NCBI GenBank assembly: GCA_043772905.1
Contig: JAYVFS010000049.1
Coordinates: 1-51,311 of the forward strand
Direction of reading: 5' to 3'
DNA from: JAAFJT01 sp043772905
GTDB taxonomy: Bacteria; Bacteroidota; Bacteroidia; Chitinophagales; Saprospiraceae
Length of the DNA: 51,311 nucleotides
A program made the translations under genes and the position numbers. Under the pieces are notes generated by a model, which made no database searches, was not told the DNA's origin, and saw only the letters and a program-made list of their open reading frames with translations. Below are positions 34,216 to 42,237 of the stretch, piece by piece; position 1 is the first letter of the stretch, and every line of letters begins with the position of its first letter.

Positions 34216-35283
34216 CTACTCCTTGACCCGATTCAAACCCAAAGCCCGCAGCATCCAACGCGGCAACGACTTTTCAGGTCGCCTTTTCCGTAGGTCGAGA
34301 TACCAGCCAATAGACTTCAAAATCGGAATTTTATGCGTTTCCACAAACTCGATGAGCGTGCCGTCCACCGTTTCGATATACGCAAAACGCCCTGCTGCCC
34401 CTTCCATTTGGAACGATTCGGCTGAATCCACCGTGAAACGATACCCCTCACTAGCGAGGCGTGCTTTCAGTGCGTCCATGCCGTTGACATCGTAACAGAG
34501 TTGAATGAAACCACATTCACCCCAAAAACGGTTTTCAAAAATTTTGTTCGGTACACGGTCAAAAACCTGCACCAATTCGATTTCAGAAGCCCCCAACAAA
34601 GGCGCAAAACCACCAACTCGGGGCTGCGAATGACGCAACAAAATGCGTGAACAAGGGTTATGACCGCCTGTTAAGGGTTTAAAATCCACAAAAGCATCGG
34701 TTTTTTCATAAACCACTTCATCATAACCCAAAACATCGCGGAACAAAGCCGTTGTGCGTTCAATGTCCGTTGTACCCATCACGACGCCAAAAACACCGCC
34801 TGTGAGTTTACCTGTTTTTTGAAACCAGTTTTTTTTGACTTCAACGATTTGAAAAAGGTTGTCGTAAGGGTCTTTGACCCAAAAATAACGTTCTGCGGCA
34901 TTGGGTGTTGATTCAATTTCTGCCGATAGCACATTAGCTCCCCGTCTTTTGAATGATTCAAATGCCTTTTCGACATCAAGGCATTTGATTTTTGTCGCAA
35001 AAATACCCGTATCGCCCAACGTAATTGGGAACGTCGGATACTGAGGGGTATGCTCCGTGTGCTGCCAAATCTCGAAACCGCCGCCGCCTTGCATATTGAG
35101 GGCAAGCACAGCATGACGTTCACGCGGCTGTCCGCCTGTGTAAGGCAGCATCAAACCTGCCGTTGCTTTTTCATCAAAAACGGGTGTGTCTGCACCCAAA
35201 AAGTTCCGATACCAAGCCCATGTTTTGTAAATATCTTTACACCCGACACCGACTTGTTGAATACCACTGATAATGTAATCCAT
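34216..35283 (-). CDS. Two-domain VOC (glyoxalase/dioxygenase fold) protein
   Basis: 355 residues with two vicinal-oxygen-chelate modules, at about 5-150 (GIQQVGVGCKDIYKTWAWYR, RYFWVKDPYDNLFQIVEVKK) and 160-310 (GGVFGVVMGTTDIERTTALF, FAYIETVDGTLIEFVETHKI), and a basic C-terminal tail. The family includes metal-dependent lyases, dioxygenases and binding proteins. Candidate metal ligands are the Glu at the end of each module (QIVE and EFVE) with residues in the first strand. The substrate is unknown. One motif copy lies inside (HTPQY). It lies downstream of the PLP enzyme but a hairpin separates them. Confidence 0.85.
   Translation of the reverse strand: MDYIISGIQQVGVGCKDIYKTWAWYRNFLGADTPVFDEKATAGLMLPYTGGQPRERHAVLALNMQGGGGFEIWQHTEHTPQYPTFPITLGDTGIFATKIKCLDVEKAFESFKRRGANVLSAEIESTPNAAERYFWVKDPYDNLFQIVEVKKNWFQKTGKLTGGVFGVVMGTTDIERTTALFRDVLGYDEVVYEKTDAFVDFKPLTGGHNPCSRILLRHSQPRVGGFAPLLGASEIELVQVFDRVPNKIFENRFWGECGFIQLCYDVNGMDALKARLASEGYRFTVDSAESFQMEGAAGRFAYIETVDGTLIEFVETHKIPILKSIGWYLDLRKRRPEKSLPRWMLRALGLNRVKE
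35039..35048 (+). repeat. TACTGAGGGG dispersed motif, copy 27 (VOC gene)
   Basis: Antisense; encodes HTPQYPT. Flanks ATAC and GTAT. Confidence 0.88.
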
Positions 35284-35325
35284 GTTTGTTATTGAGTTAT
35301 TTCGTTTTATTTTTAATCAAACAAG

Positions 35326-35356
35326 AAACCCATAAGGTTTTAAGCCTTATGGGTTT
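35326..35356 (-). terminator. Hairpin after the PLP enzyme gene
   Basis: AAACCCATAAGG (35326-35337) pairs perfectly with CCTTATGGGTTT (35345-35356) around a 7-base loop. The minus-strand side continues with a short T-rich stretch, so a terminator is likely but not ideal. Confidence 0.7.
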
Positions 35357-35440
35357 AACAATATTACTTTAATAAAGTACAAAATTAAAATTTAAAATCA
35401 ATTCTAAATTCATCATTTATAATTTATTATTCATGATTTT

Positions 35441-36676
35441 TTAAGCGACCTCTGCAACAGCATAAGCTCCCGCTTTCAGTTTTTCAGCAACTACGCTGAA
35501 AGCTTTGAGCGACAATTCGATATCCTCTTTTGTGTGTGACGCAGTTGGAATAAGACGCAACAACATCATACCTTTTGGAATGACCGGATAGACGACGATG
35601 GAACAGAAAATATCATGATTTTCACGCAAGTCAACAATCAAATTCAAGGCTTCTTCGACCTCGCCTTTCATGAAAACAGGTGTGACACACGTGTTTGTGC
35701 TGCCAATATCAAAACCCTGTGCTTTCAAACCGTCTTGGAGCATTTTGACATTTTCCCACAATTTTGAACGCAATTCGGGCTGTGTTTTCAATAATTCCAA
35801 ACGTTTCAAGCCGCCAATAACGAAAGGCATCGGTAGCGATTTTGCGAAAATTTGAGAGCGCAAATTGTAGCGCAAATACTTGATAATTTCCGCATCACCT
35901 GCAATAAATGCCCCAATACTTGCCATTGACTTAGCAAAAGTAGAGAAATAGATGTCAATTTGGTCTTGAACGCCTTGCTCCTCGCCTGCCCCTGCGCCTG
36001 TTGCGCCGAGCGTACCGAAGCCGTGTGCATCGTCCAAAAGGATACGGAAATTGTATTTGTCTTTCAATGCGACGATTTCACGCAAGCAACCTTGATCGCC
36101 TCGCATACCGAAGACCCCCTCAGTAATGAGCAGGATTCCGCCGCCTGAACGTTCCGCAGAAACAGCCGCTTTCGCCAATTGACGTTCTGCGCTTTCGTGG
36201 TCGTTGTGTTCAAAAGCAAAACGGTCGCCCAAGTGCATACGAATGCCGTCCATGATACAAGCGTGACAATCTTTGTCATAAACAATGACATCACGGCGGT
36301 CAACCATCGCATCAATGACCGACAAAATGCCTTGATAACCATAGTTGAGCAACAAACCTGATTCTTTTTGTACGTGTTCAGCCAGTTCGTTTTCAAGCTG
36401 TTCGTGATAAACAGACTCACCTGACATCATGCGTGCACCCATCGGATAGGCTAAACCCCATTCTGCGGCAGCATCGGTATCCGCCTTGCGGACTTCGGGA
36501 TGATTGGCAAGACCGAGATAGTTATTGAGTGACCAAACAATTTTTTCTTTTCCTTTGAACATCATGCGGTTGCCCAAGTCTCCTTCTAATTTTGGAAACA
36601 TAAAATAACCGTGTGCCATGTCTGCATACTTACCAAGTGGGCTGACTTTGCCCAATACTTTTTCAAATAAATCCAT
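35441..36676 (-). CDS. Alpha-oxoamine synthase: serine palmitoyltransferase-like or cysteate acyltransferase-like
   Basis: 411 residues from the ATG at 36676; the 15-residue longer form is spacer. A PLP enzyme condensing an amino acid with an acyl thioester, with loss of CO2. Landmarks: NNYLGLANHPEVRKAD, GARMMSGESVYHEQLENELA, LITEGVFGMRGD, the PLP-contacting LLDDAHGFGTLG (about 213-224) and Lys249 in STFAKSMASIGAF. Of the known family members (Kbl, BioF, HemA, Spt) it looks closest to the Bacteroidota sphingoid/sulfonolipid type. A cysteine-synthase-like gene lies just upstream on the same strand, so a cysteate fatty acyltransferase for sulfonolipid (capnine) is a reasoned possibility; serine as substrate cannot be excluded. 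A motif copy falls in the conserved TEGV. Confidence 0.85.
   Translation of the reverse strand: MDLFEKVLGKVSPLGKYADMAHGYFMFPKLEGDLGNRMMFKGKEKIVWSLNNYLGLANHPEVRKADTDAAAEWGLAYPMGARMMSGESVYHEQLENELAEHVQKESGLLLNYGYQGILSVIDAMVDRRDVIVYDKDCHACIMDGIRMHLGDRFAFEHNDHESAERQLAKAAVSAERSGGGILLITEGVFGMRGDQGCLREIVALKDKYNFRILLDDAHGFGTLGATGAGAGEEQGVQDQIDIYFSTFAKSMASIGAFIAGDAEIIKYLRYNLRSQIFAKSLPMPFVIGGLKRLELLKTQPELRSKLWENVKMLQDGLKAQGFDIGSTNTCVTPVFMKGEVEEALNLIVDLRENHDIFCSIVVYPVIPKGMMLLRLIPTASHTKEDIELSLKAFSVVAEKLKAGAYAVAEVA
36115..36125 (-). repeat. TACTGAGGGG dispersed motif, copy 28 (PLP enzyme)
   Basis: Sense; encodes ITEGVFG, a conserved stretch of the fold, so the word is made by codon choice in a constrained position. 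Confidence 0.9.
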
Positions 36677-36714
36677 ATTCTGTTTAAAATTTTGTTTAAT
36701 GTTGATAATAGATT

Positions 36715-36848
36715 TGACCACAGATTGAACTGATTTTTTGTCATTCTGAACGCAGTGAAAGAATCTAAATGTTATTTTTATACAGATTCTTTCACTTCGT
36801 TCAGAATGACAAAAAAATTAGCGAAAATCTGTCAAATCAGTGGTCACT
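36715..36848. repeat. Nested palindromic element
   Basis: Inner arms (36734-36766 and 36784-36815) form about 30 bp: GTCATTCTGAACG, AGTGAAAGAATCT and their complement around a 17-base loop, with T-rich and A-rich ends. Outer arms GACCACAGATTGAACTGATT and its imperfect complement match at 18 of 22 positions. The inner word resembles a palindrome that I recall as widespread in bacterial intergenic DNA; whether it is mobile cannot be told from one copy. Confidence 0.8.
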
Positions 36849-36865
36849 ATCATTTTTTATTTATG

Positions 36866-36905
36866 AAAACCCGCATGGTCATCGAGTTGATACCACGCGG
36901 GTTTT
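36866..36905 (-). terminator. Terminator-like hairpin
   Basis: AAAACCCGCATGGT (36866-36879) pairs with ACCACGCGGGTTTT (36892-36905), with one G-T wobble. The minus strand then reads TTTTCAT. It follows the cysteine-synthase-like gene, so that gene and the oxoamine synthase may be transcribed separately. Confidence 0.75.
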
Positions 36906-36942
36906 GATATAGATGGGAAAACGAGGTGCAAATATCGGAATT

Positions 36943-37026
36943 GTAATGGTGAAATATGAATGATAAATGATGAATTATACACCCCCTCAGTATTTTTATC
37001 ATTTATCATTCATATTTCACCATTAC
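36943..37026. repeat. 28-bp perfect palindrome with motif in its loop
   Basis: Arms 36943-36970 and 36999-37026 are exact inverted repeats built of ATGATAAATGA/GAAATATGAA words. The 28-base loop holds CCCCCTCAGTA (36982-36992). It starts 4 bases past the stop of the cysteine-synthase-like gene and may end its transcript. Confidence 0.88.
36982..36992 (-). repeat. TACTGAGGGG dispersed motif, copy 29
   Basis: In the loop of the palindrome at 36943-37026. Confidence 0.9.
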
Positions 37027-37030
37027 TATT

Positions 37031-38059
37031 TCATATTTCCCTTAAAATTGCTCTTTCGATGCGGTCTTCATCAGTTTCGTCGCTGATAAAACCTTTCATA
37101 CGCATCCATTCGTCGTTATAAATTTTACCGATGTAACGACTGCCGTGGTCATGGAAAAGGACAACAACAACGTCTGTTGGCTTCAATAAATGTTTCAATT
37201 GTAACAACCCTGCAACGGCAGAACCTGACGAATGACCGACCCATAAACCTTCTTCAAGCACCAAACGGCGACCCATTAATGCTGCGTCTTTGTCTGTTAC
37301 TTTCTCGAAACGGTCAATCATGGTCATGTCCATAGAGTTTGGAATGAACTCCCGACCGACACCTTCCATAGAGTAGTCATACATCTCTTTTTCGTCAAAA
37401 ATGCCCGTTTCGTGGTATTTTTTAAGGACAGAACCGAAGGCATCAACGCCCCAAACCTTTATGTTAGGGTTTTGCTCCTTCAAAAAACGCGATGTGCCGC
37501 ATATCGAGCCACCTGTACCAGCGGGCGCGATGAGGTGTGTCACCTTGCCGTCGGTGGCTTCCCAAATTTCGGGACCTGTGGTTTCGTAATGTGTTTGTGG
37601 GTTGAGCGGATTGTCGTATTGATTGACCCAATAGGAATTAGGGATTTTTTCAGAAAGGCGTTCCGCAACGGAATAATTGGACTGCGGGTCTTCGGGTCTG
37701 ACTCTCGAAGGACAAATAATGACTTCTGCACCCCACGAACGCAACATCTGAATTTTTTCTTTCGATTGTTTATCGTTGACCGTACAGATAATTTTATAGC
37801 CTTTGACAGCCGCTGCCATTGCCAAACCGATGCCTGTGTTGCCACTTGTACACTCGATTATGGTGCCGCCTTTGCGCAATTGACCGCTTTTTTCAGCCCC
37901 TTCGACGATGCGCACTGCGATGCGGTCTTTGATGCTTAACCCTGGATTGAAGGTTTCAACTTTGGCTAAAACCAATGCAGGAATGTGGGCAGTAACACGA
38001 TTTAAGCGAATAAGTGGCGTATTACCGACGGTTTCAAGAACGGAATTGAGATATTTCAC
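37031..38059 (-). CDS. Cysteine synthase/CBS-family PLP enzyme, candidate cysteate synthase
   Basis: 342 residues of fold-type II. PLP Lys44 in LSIKDR, the TSGNTG phosphate/substrate loop at 71-76, GTGGS at 181-185 and a late HSSGSAVAG serine loop. The C-terminal FHDHGSRYIGKIYNDEWMR is the type found in cystathionine-beta-synthase catalytic domains; no CBS regulatory domain follows. Relatives make cysteine, cystathionine or cysteate. Because an alpha-oxoamine synthase lies next to it on the same strand, supply of cysteate for a sulfonolipid head group is a plausible role (inference). A -7-like TATCTTTG lies at 38196-38203 without a good -33 box. Confidence 0.85.
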   Translation of the reverse strand: MKYLNSVLETVGNTPLIRLNRVTAHIPALVLAKVETFNPGLSIKDRIAVRIVEGAEKSGQLRKGGTIIECTSGNTGIGLAMAAAVKGYKIICTVNDKQSKEKIQMLRSWGAEVIICPSRVRPEDPQSNYSVAERLSEKIPNSYWVNQYDNPLNPQTHYETTGPEIWEATDGKVTHLIAPAGTGGSICGTSRFLKEQNPNIKVWGVDAFGSVLKKYHETGIFDEKEMYDYSMEGVGREFIPNSMDMTMIDRFEKVTDKDAALMGRRLVLEEGLWVGHSSGSAVAGLLQLKHLLKPTDVVVVLFHDHGSRYIGKIYNDEWMRMKGFISDETDEDRIERAILREI

Positions 38060-38332
38060 ACTTTTTATATTTATATTTAAAGTTGAATTTTGTCTAAAAT
38101 TGAGTGTTTCTGAATGGCAAGATAAAAAACAAGTTTTAATCTTTTATGCCCTTTTAAAAATTTCTCCATTTCGATAGAACATTTTAAAAAACGCACAAAG
38201 ATACTTGAAAAATATGGAAATTTTGCTGCGTCGTGCTTGTTCTGATGTTATGTACTTCTTAGAACAAGACAATTTTTTACCTTTTTCACTCCGCCTACAC
38301 GTTCAAAAAGGCTTTTAAGTTGCGTTTTAAAA

Positions 38333-38385
38333 AAAAGTTACCTCCTTCCTGATTTCATACGCCCTCAGTATTAGAAGTAACTTTT
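38333..38385. terminator. Hairpin with a diverged motif in the loop
   Basis: AAAAGTTAC (38333-38341) pairs with GTAACTTTT (38377-38385); the loop holds GCCCTCAGTA, a variant of the dispersed motif. T-rich or A-rich ends on both strands would let it work either way. Confidence 0.6.
38361..38370 (-). repeat. Variant motif GCCCTCAGTA, copy 30
   Basis: One G in the G-run is replaced on the motif strand (TACTGAGGGC). Confidence 0.6.
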
Positions 38386-38698
38386 AGTAAAACATAAGTG
38401 ATAAGTCGTTTTAAATAAGGCTTGGAAACCTCTTTTTACATTTGGTTTTTTGACATTATACAGGTCAAACAAAAAAAGACAGGGTTAACAAAGTGAATTC
38501 GTTTGGTTGTGGTTGTTTTCTTATGGTATTTTAAATTATACAGGACGAAAAAAAGGTTTAACCAAAAGTCAATGGTCTGTGTACAATAAGAAATGGCATA
38601 AGCACATTCATCATTTTTTTGATTGAGTGAAAGCTCCCTGCCGACAAAAATGACGGTTTAAAAGTGGAAATAATTGAATGAGAAGTGTAGTGAAGATG

Positions 38699-38709
38699 CC
38701 CCCTCAGTT
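38699..38709 (-). repeat. Variant motif AACTGAGGGGG, copy 31
   Basis: First base T to A; 9 of the 10 core bases and five G remain. Confidence 0.65.
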
Positions 38710-38841
38710 TATTCAGCGATTGGGCGAAATAAAGAAGTGTTAGAAGAAGATTATTCTGTTGTGGTGGTTCTTGTCCGTTCAAAGACTTTGTAAAATTGTG
38801 TATGACTTTAGATTTGACGGGTTAAAACCCGTTCTACGATA

Positions 38842-39174
38842 TTAATTATTGTCCTCAATGTCTTGTAATTTTTTGTCAATTTGTCCTGTCAAAATATCCC
38901 AAAACATAATGAAATCGGAAGCCAAACTGTACAAAGGGTATTGAAAAGTAGCGGGTTTGTTTTTCTCGAAAAAAAAGTGACCGACCCATGCAAAACCATA
39001 ACCGACAAGGGGAATCACCCAAAATGAAGCCCATTTACCAGTGATAATAATATAAACGAGTATGGACAAAAATAAGGCTGTGCCTACGAAATGTAGTTTT
39101 CGACTTGTCGGATTGCGGTGTTCACTCAAATAAAATGGGTAAAACGCCGCTAAACTTTTATATCTTTTTTCCAT
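38842..39174 (-). CDS. DUF962 / Mpo1-like membrane protein
   Basis: 110 residues with two or three membrane helices (LFLSILVYIIIT, FWVIPLVGYGFAWVGHFFFE). Family hallmarks are the early His in FYLSEHRNPTSRKLHFVG and GHFFFEKNKPATFQYPLYS. The yeast relative Mpo1 is an iron-dependent dioxygenase acting in alpha-oxidation of 2-hydroxy fatty acids from sphingoid-base breakdown; the conserved His residues that hold iron seem present. Function here is inferred. Its proximity to an SPT-like enzyme is suggestive of hydroxy-fatty-acid or sphingolipid/sulfonolipid metabolism. Confidence 0.85.
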   Translation of the reverse strand: MEKRYKSLAAFYPFYLSEHRNPTSRKLHFVGTALFLSILVYIIITGKWASFWVIPLVGYGFAWVGHFFFEKNKPATFQYPLYSLASDFIMFWDILTGQIDKKLQDIEDNN

Positions 39175-39231
39175 CGCAAATAACTGTTTGATTGTTTAAT
39201 TTTCTTTTTGATGGTACAAAGTTCGATCGTT

Positions 39232-39242
39232 TACTGAGGGGG
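39232..39242 (+). repeat. TACTGAGGGG dispersed motif, copy 32
   Basis: In the spacer between the divergent DUF962 and HTH genes. Confidence 0.88.
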
Positions 39243-39348
39243 CTTGTGCGGAATTTCGATAATGATAAATTTTTTTTTCTACTATATCAATAAAACTAGC
39301 AAAAATCTAACTGTTGCGTATTACTTTTGATGCACGCAACCAAAACTA

Positions 39349-40383
39349 TTGAACAATATGGCAAACAGTGATTTACAAACCTACCTTTTTGAGGAGATAC
39401 AGACTCAGCATTTCGAGAACCGTTCCGACATGATGGAAGCTTTGATGCAGCTTTTTGATGTTAGAAAAGATGCAATCTATCGTCGCTTACGCTGCGAAAC
39501 CATGCTCACGCCTGATGAAATGACGCTTTTAGCACAGACTTATAATATTTCATTGGATAGTTATATTTTCGGCAAGACAGATGCATTGTTTTTCACATTC
39601 AACCCTTTTATCAAAAGGGTCAAAGGCATTGAGGATTTTTTGGAAGGCATACATCAAGACGTGGCACAACTCAACCGCTTGCCCGATGTACACATATATA
39701 ATGCGTGGGCAGAAATTCCTTTCTTTTTTTACATGTTTTTTCCAAAGTTGTTCAGTTTCAAAATGTACGTTTATGGTCGTACAATTTGGCAAATTGATTA
39801 TTTACAAAATCGTCCTTTCGATTTCGATATTTTGACGACACCTGTTGTTCAAAAAGCAAAAGAAATATTGACATTATATCGCAACATACCGACAACCGAA
39901 CTGTGGTCGCTCAATATTATGGACAATACGCTTAACCAAATTGAGTATCATGCGAACGGAAGCGGTTTCAAAAACGCCAAAGATGCCCTCGTTTTATGTC
40001 AAGACATGACAGAATTGGCGAATCACATGGAAGCAATGGCGGTTCATGCCAAAAAATTTGCGCTCGGTGTTAAACCCGAAGGCAGTAGTGGCGGTGGGTT
40101 TACGATGTATCACAATGAAATGATTTATACCAATAATACGATTTTTGTTACTTCCTCGGCAGGTCGCGCCATTTACACGACTTATGGCAACCCTAATTTT
40201 CTGAAAACAACAGACGAACGCATGTGCGATTATACCGCCGAATGGTTCGACAGCGTGGTTTCTAAATCATTGGATATGCAAAATGAGCGCGGGCGGCAAT
40301 ATTTTTTTGACCGCCTTCGGAAACGGATTGATTACGTAAGGATACGTATTGAGAAGAGTTTGATTGAGGAGGAAGATAGATAG
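39349..40383 (+). CDS. Putative HTH protein, hypothetical
   Basis: 344 residues; a second start (39358, MANSDLQ) is possible. Residues about 15-75 (FENRSDMMEALMQLFDVRKD, AIYRRLRCETMLTPDEMTLL, AQTYNISLDSYIFGK) look like a helix-turn-helix of the XRE/BetR kind. The rest has no family I recognise but includes aromatic-rich stretches (EIPFFFYMFFPKLFSFKMYV) and a C-terminal basic helix. Likely a transcription regulator with a sensing domain. A TACTTTTG box at 39322-39329 could be its -7 element, although no good -33 box precedes it. Confidence 0.6.
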   Translation: MNNMANSDLQTYLFEEIQTQHFENRSDMMEALMQLFDVRKDAIYRRLRCETMLTPDEMTLLAQTYNISLDSYIFGKTDALFFTFNPFIKRVKGIEDFLEGIHQDVAQLNRLPDVHIYNAWAEIPFFFYMFFPKLFSFKMYVYGRTIWQIDYLQNRPFDFDILTTPVVQKAKEILTLYRNIPTTELWSLNIMDNTLNQIEYHANGSGFKNAKDALVLCQDMTELANHMEAMAVHAKKFALGVKPEGSSGGGFTMYHNEMIYTNNTIFVTSSAGRAIYTTYGNPNFLKTTDERMCDYTAEWFDSVVSKSLDMQNERGRQYFFDRLRKRIDYVRIRIEKSLIEEEDR

Positions 40384-40408
40384 TTGGCTGGTTATTGGGG
40401 ATTGGTTA

Positions 40409-40464
40409 TTGGGGATTGGTTATTGGGGATTGGTAGTGACCAATCCCTAATAACCAATCCCCAA
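40409..40464. terminator. Long hairpin between convergent HTH gene and dapA
   Basis: TTGGGGATTGGTTATTGGGG (start of the arm at 40409-40434) is complementary to 40439-40464 with one mismatch and a 4-base loop. The left arm is a tandem GGTTATTGGGGATT repeat, so this palindrome grew from an iterated word. Confidence 0.85.
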
Positions 40465-40472
40465 CAAACCAA

Positions 40473-41360
40473 TTAGGCTTTTGCTATTTCCGAAGCCAAT
40501 TTATCATAATTCGCCTTGCCCATAGGAACAAGCGGTAAGCGCAAATAATTGTCACACAAACCTAAAATATTCATTGCTGCTTTGATACCGACAGGATTGC
40601 CTTCACAATAGAGCAATGGATGAATGTCGTGTAACTGATTATTGAGAACACGTGCTTGCGCATAATCGTTGTTTAATGCCGAACGCACCATGCCTGAGAA
40701 TTCTTTTGGATGGGAATTGGCAATAACAGAAATCACACCTTCACCACCACAAGCGATCATGCCCAATGTAATTTGGTCATCGCCTGACAAAACAAGAAAA
40801 TCTTCTGATGCTCGATGTTTAAGAATGTATTGTGCTTGAACGAGATTGCCCGAAGCCTCTTTGATACCTACAAATTTGTCGCTGGCATGGGACAGACGAA
40901 CAATCGTTTCTGGCGCAACATTCGAAGAAGTACGGCTTGGCACATTATATAATAAGATTGGCACTGGCGATGCTTTGGCAACTGCCATATAGTGCTGAAA
41001 AATACCTTCTTGTGGCGGCTTATTGTAGGCAGGAGAACTTGCCAAAATCGCATCAGCACGACGTAAATCAACACTTTTCAAGCGTTCCAGTAGGTGTGAA
41101 GTAGAGTTTGCGCCGAACCAACCCGCGACAACAGGCACACGTCCTTTCGATTTATCCACAATAAAATCAAAAACTTGTTGACACTCACGGCTTGTCAGCG
41201 TAATCGCTTCGCCCGTTGTTCCGAGCGACACGATGTACTCAACGCCGCCCGTAATAACGTGTTCGATACATCGTTCAAGACTCTCCCAATCAATAGTCAT
41301 GTTGGCTGAAAAGGGTGTAATCAGTGCGACACCTGTTCCTCTAAACTGCTGATAACGCAT
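40473..41360 (-). CDS. dapA: 4-hydroxy-tetrahydrodipicolinate synthase
   Basis: First committed step of lysine and diaminopimelate synthesis: pyruvate plus aspartate semialdehyde. 295 residues, TIM barrel. Schiff-base Lys167 (GIKEAS), Tyr138 and Arg143 (YNVPSRT), and GTTGE at 47-51. Its start overlaps the end of the DUF6913 gene by 20 bases, so they are one operon. Confidence 0.97.
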   Translation of the reverse strand: MRYQQFRGTGVALITPFSANMTIDWESLERCIEHVITGGVEYIVSLGTTGEAITLTSRECQQVFDFIVDKSKGRVPVVAGWFGANSTSHLLERLKSVDLRRADAILASSPAYNKPPQEGIFQHYMAVAKASPVPILLYNVPSRTSSNVAPETIVRLSHASDKFVGIKEASGNLVQAQYILKHRASEDFLVLSGDDQITLGMIACGGEGVISVIANSHPKEFSGMVRSALNNDYAQARVLNNQLHDIHPLLYCEGNPVGIKAAMNILGLCDNYLRLPLVPMGKANYDKLASEIAKA

Positions 41361-41898
41361 TGTTTTTAGTTATTTTCGCGGCATGAAAAGCCGCTTGTTC
41401 TATAAAATGGTTTAAATTTTCAAATTTTCCGCCGACAATTAAATCGTAATGCATCCAATCATGGATAGCAGGTCCGATTTTAAAACGGGCTTTCGCCAAA
41501 GCTGCCAACCATTCGAGTGGCAGACATTCATTGATGCTGCAATGATACAATAAATCAAATTTTTCTTCCAAAAACCGTTGAACTTCACCGCCGGTTGGTA
41601 TGCCTTTCCATGACACATCTTTTTTATTGAAAAATCGAAAAGTCCAACCATTGGGTTGTGTTTTTTCATTGAAAAAGCCTAAAATAGTGACCTTTTTACC
41701 TGATTTCTGTAATTTGTCACTAAATTGTTCAATCACTTTACGGTTTTCTAAAGTCGTTGCATCGAACAACAAAGCAACCGTTTTTGCATCATTAGGTGTT
41801 ACTTTTGGCTCATTATTAACCCCATTTAACGTATTGTAATGCTGTATCAAAGCCCGATAGAAAAGCCGCCGTTTTACCTGTTTTATTAATTTTCTCAT
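41341..41898 (-). CDS. DUF6913 family protein
   Basis: 185 residues, no signal peptide; a basic N-terminus (MRKLIKQVKRRLFYRALIQH) then alternating strands and helices (TVALLFDATTLENRKVIEQF, KKVTILGFFNEK, FDLLYHCSINECLPLEWLAA). A Bacteroidota family that I recall beside dapA; its function is unknown. It overlaps dapA by 20 bases and probably shares a promoter at 42151-42181. Confidence 0.75.
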   Translation of the reverse strand: MRKLIKQVKRRLFYRALIQHYNTLNGVNNEPKVTPNDAKTVALLFDATTLENRKVIEQFSDKLQKSGKKVTILGFFNEKTQPNGWTFRFFNKKDVSWKGIPTGGEVQRFLEEKFDLLYHCSINECLPLEWLAALAKARFKIGPAIHDWMHYDLIVGGKFENLNHFIEQAAFHAAKITKNNALSAV

Positions 41899-41958
41899 GT
41901 TTGGTCTGTTTAATTATTGTTTGTAATTTGATTATGTTTACCAAGCCTAAAAAAAACA

Positions 41959-41969
41959 CCCCCTCAGTA
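41959..41969 (-). repeat. TACTGAGGGG dispersed motif, copy 33
   Basis: In the leader of the DUF6913-dapA operon, facing copy 34 in inverted orientation 140 bases away. Confidence 0.9.
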
Positions 41970-42107
41970 TTCATTCACTTTGAAAAGGAAAAACCAGAAT
42001 TGTACGAAAAGAGAACGCATTCAGTCGTGCAAGCACAACTCAACCAAACGTTCCGTATCATTTTCGTTTTAACATTTCCGCTTTTTCTACGATTCAGAGT
42101 TCAGAGA

Positions 42108-42118
42108 TACTGAGGGGG
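42108..42118 (+). repeat. TACTGAGGGG dispersed motif, copy 34
   Basis: About 35 bases downstream of the predicted start of the DUF6913-dapA transcript. Confidence 0.9.
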
Positions 42119-42150
42119 TGAAAAATATAAATTATTTTTTAAAATTTTGA

Positions 42151-42181
42151 CAAAAGTAAAACGGCTTTTCGGCTACCCAAA
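42151..42181 (-). promoter_or_regulatory. Promoter of DUF6913-dapA
   Basis: Minus strand: TTTG (42178-42181), 19 bases, TACTTTTG (42151-42158), fitting the Bacteroidota consensus. The resulting leader is about 245 bases and carries motif copies 33 and 34. The 41899-42237 gap holds no gene I can support. Confidence 0.7.
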
Positions 42182-42237
42182 TTTTTTGAGTAAAAATCGT
42201 CCTAACTTTTGACTATTTTTGAGCAATCACAGCCTAT

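Larger units (their letters stand above)
38060..38841. other. 782-base spacer without a supported gene
   Basis: AT-rich. Contains a -7-like box for the leftward gene (38196-38203), a hairpin at 38333-38385, and two diverged motif copies (38361, 38699). The short frame 38558-38782 has no recognisable features and I do not call it. Confidence 0.6.

Noticed and set aside
38558..38782. 74-residue minus-strand frame
   Set aside because: No family, no upstream signal, and it overlaps a decayed motif copy; treated as spacer.
41901..42113. 70-residue plus-strand frame between accA and DUF6913
   Set aside because: Lies in the leader of a predicted leftward transcript and includes both motif copies; no family.
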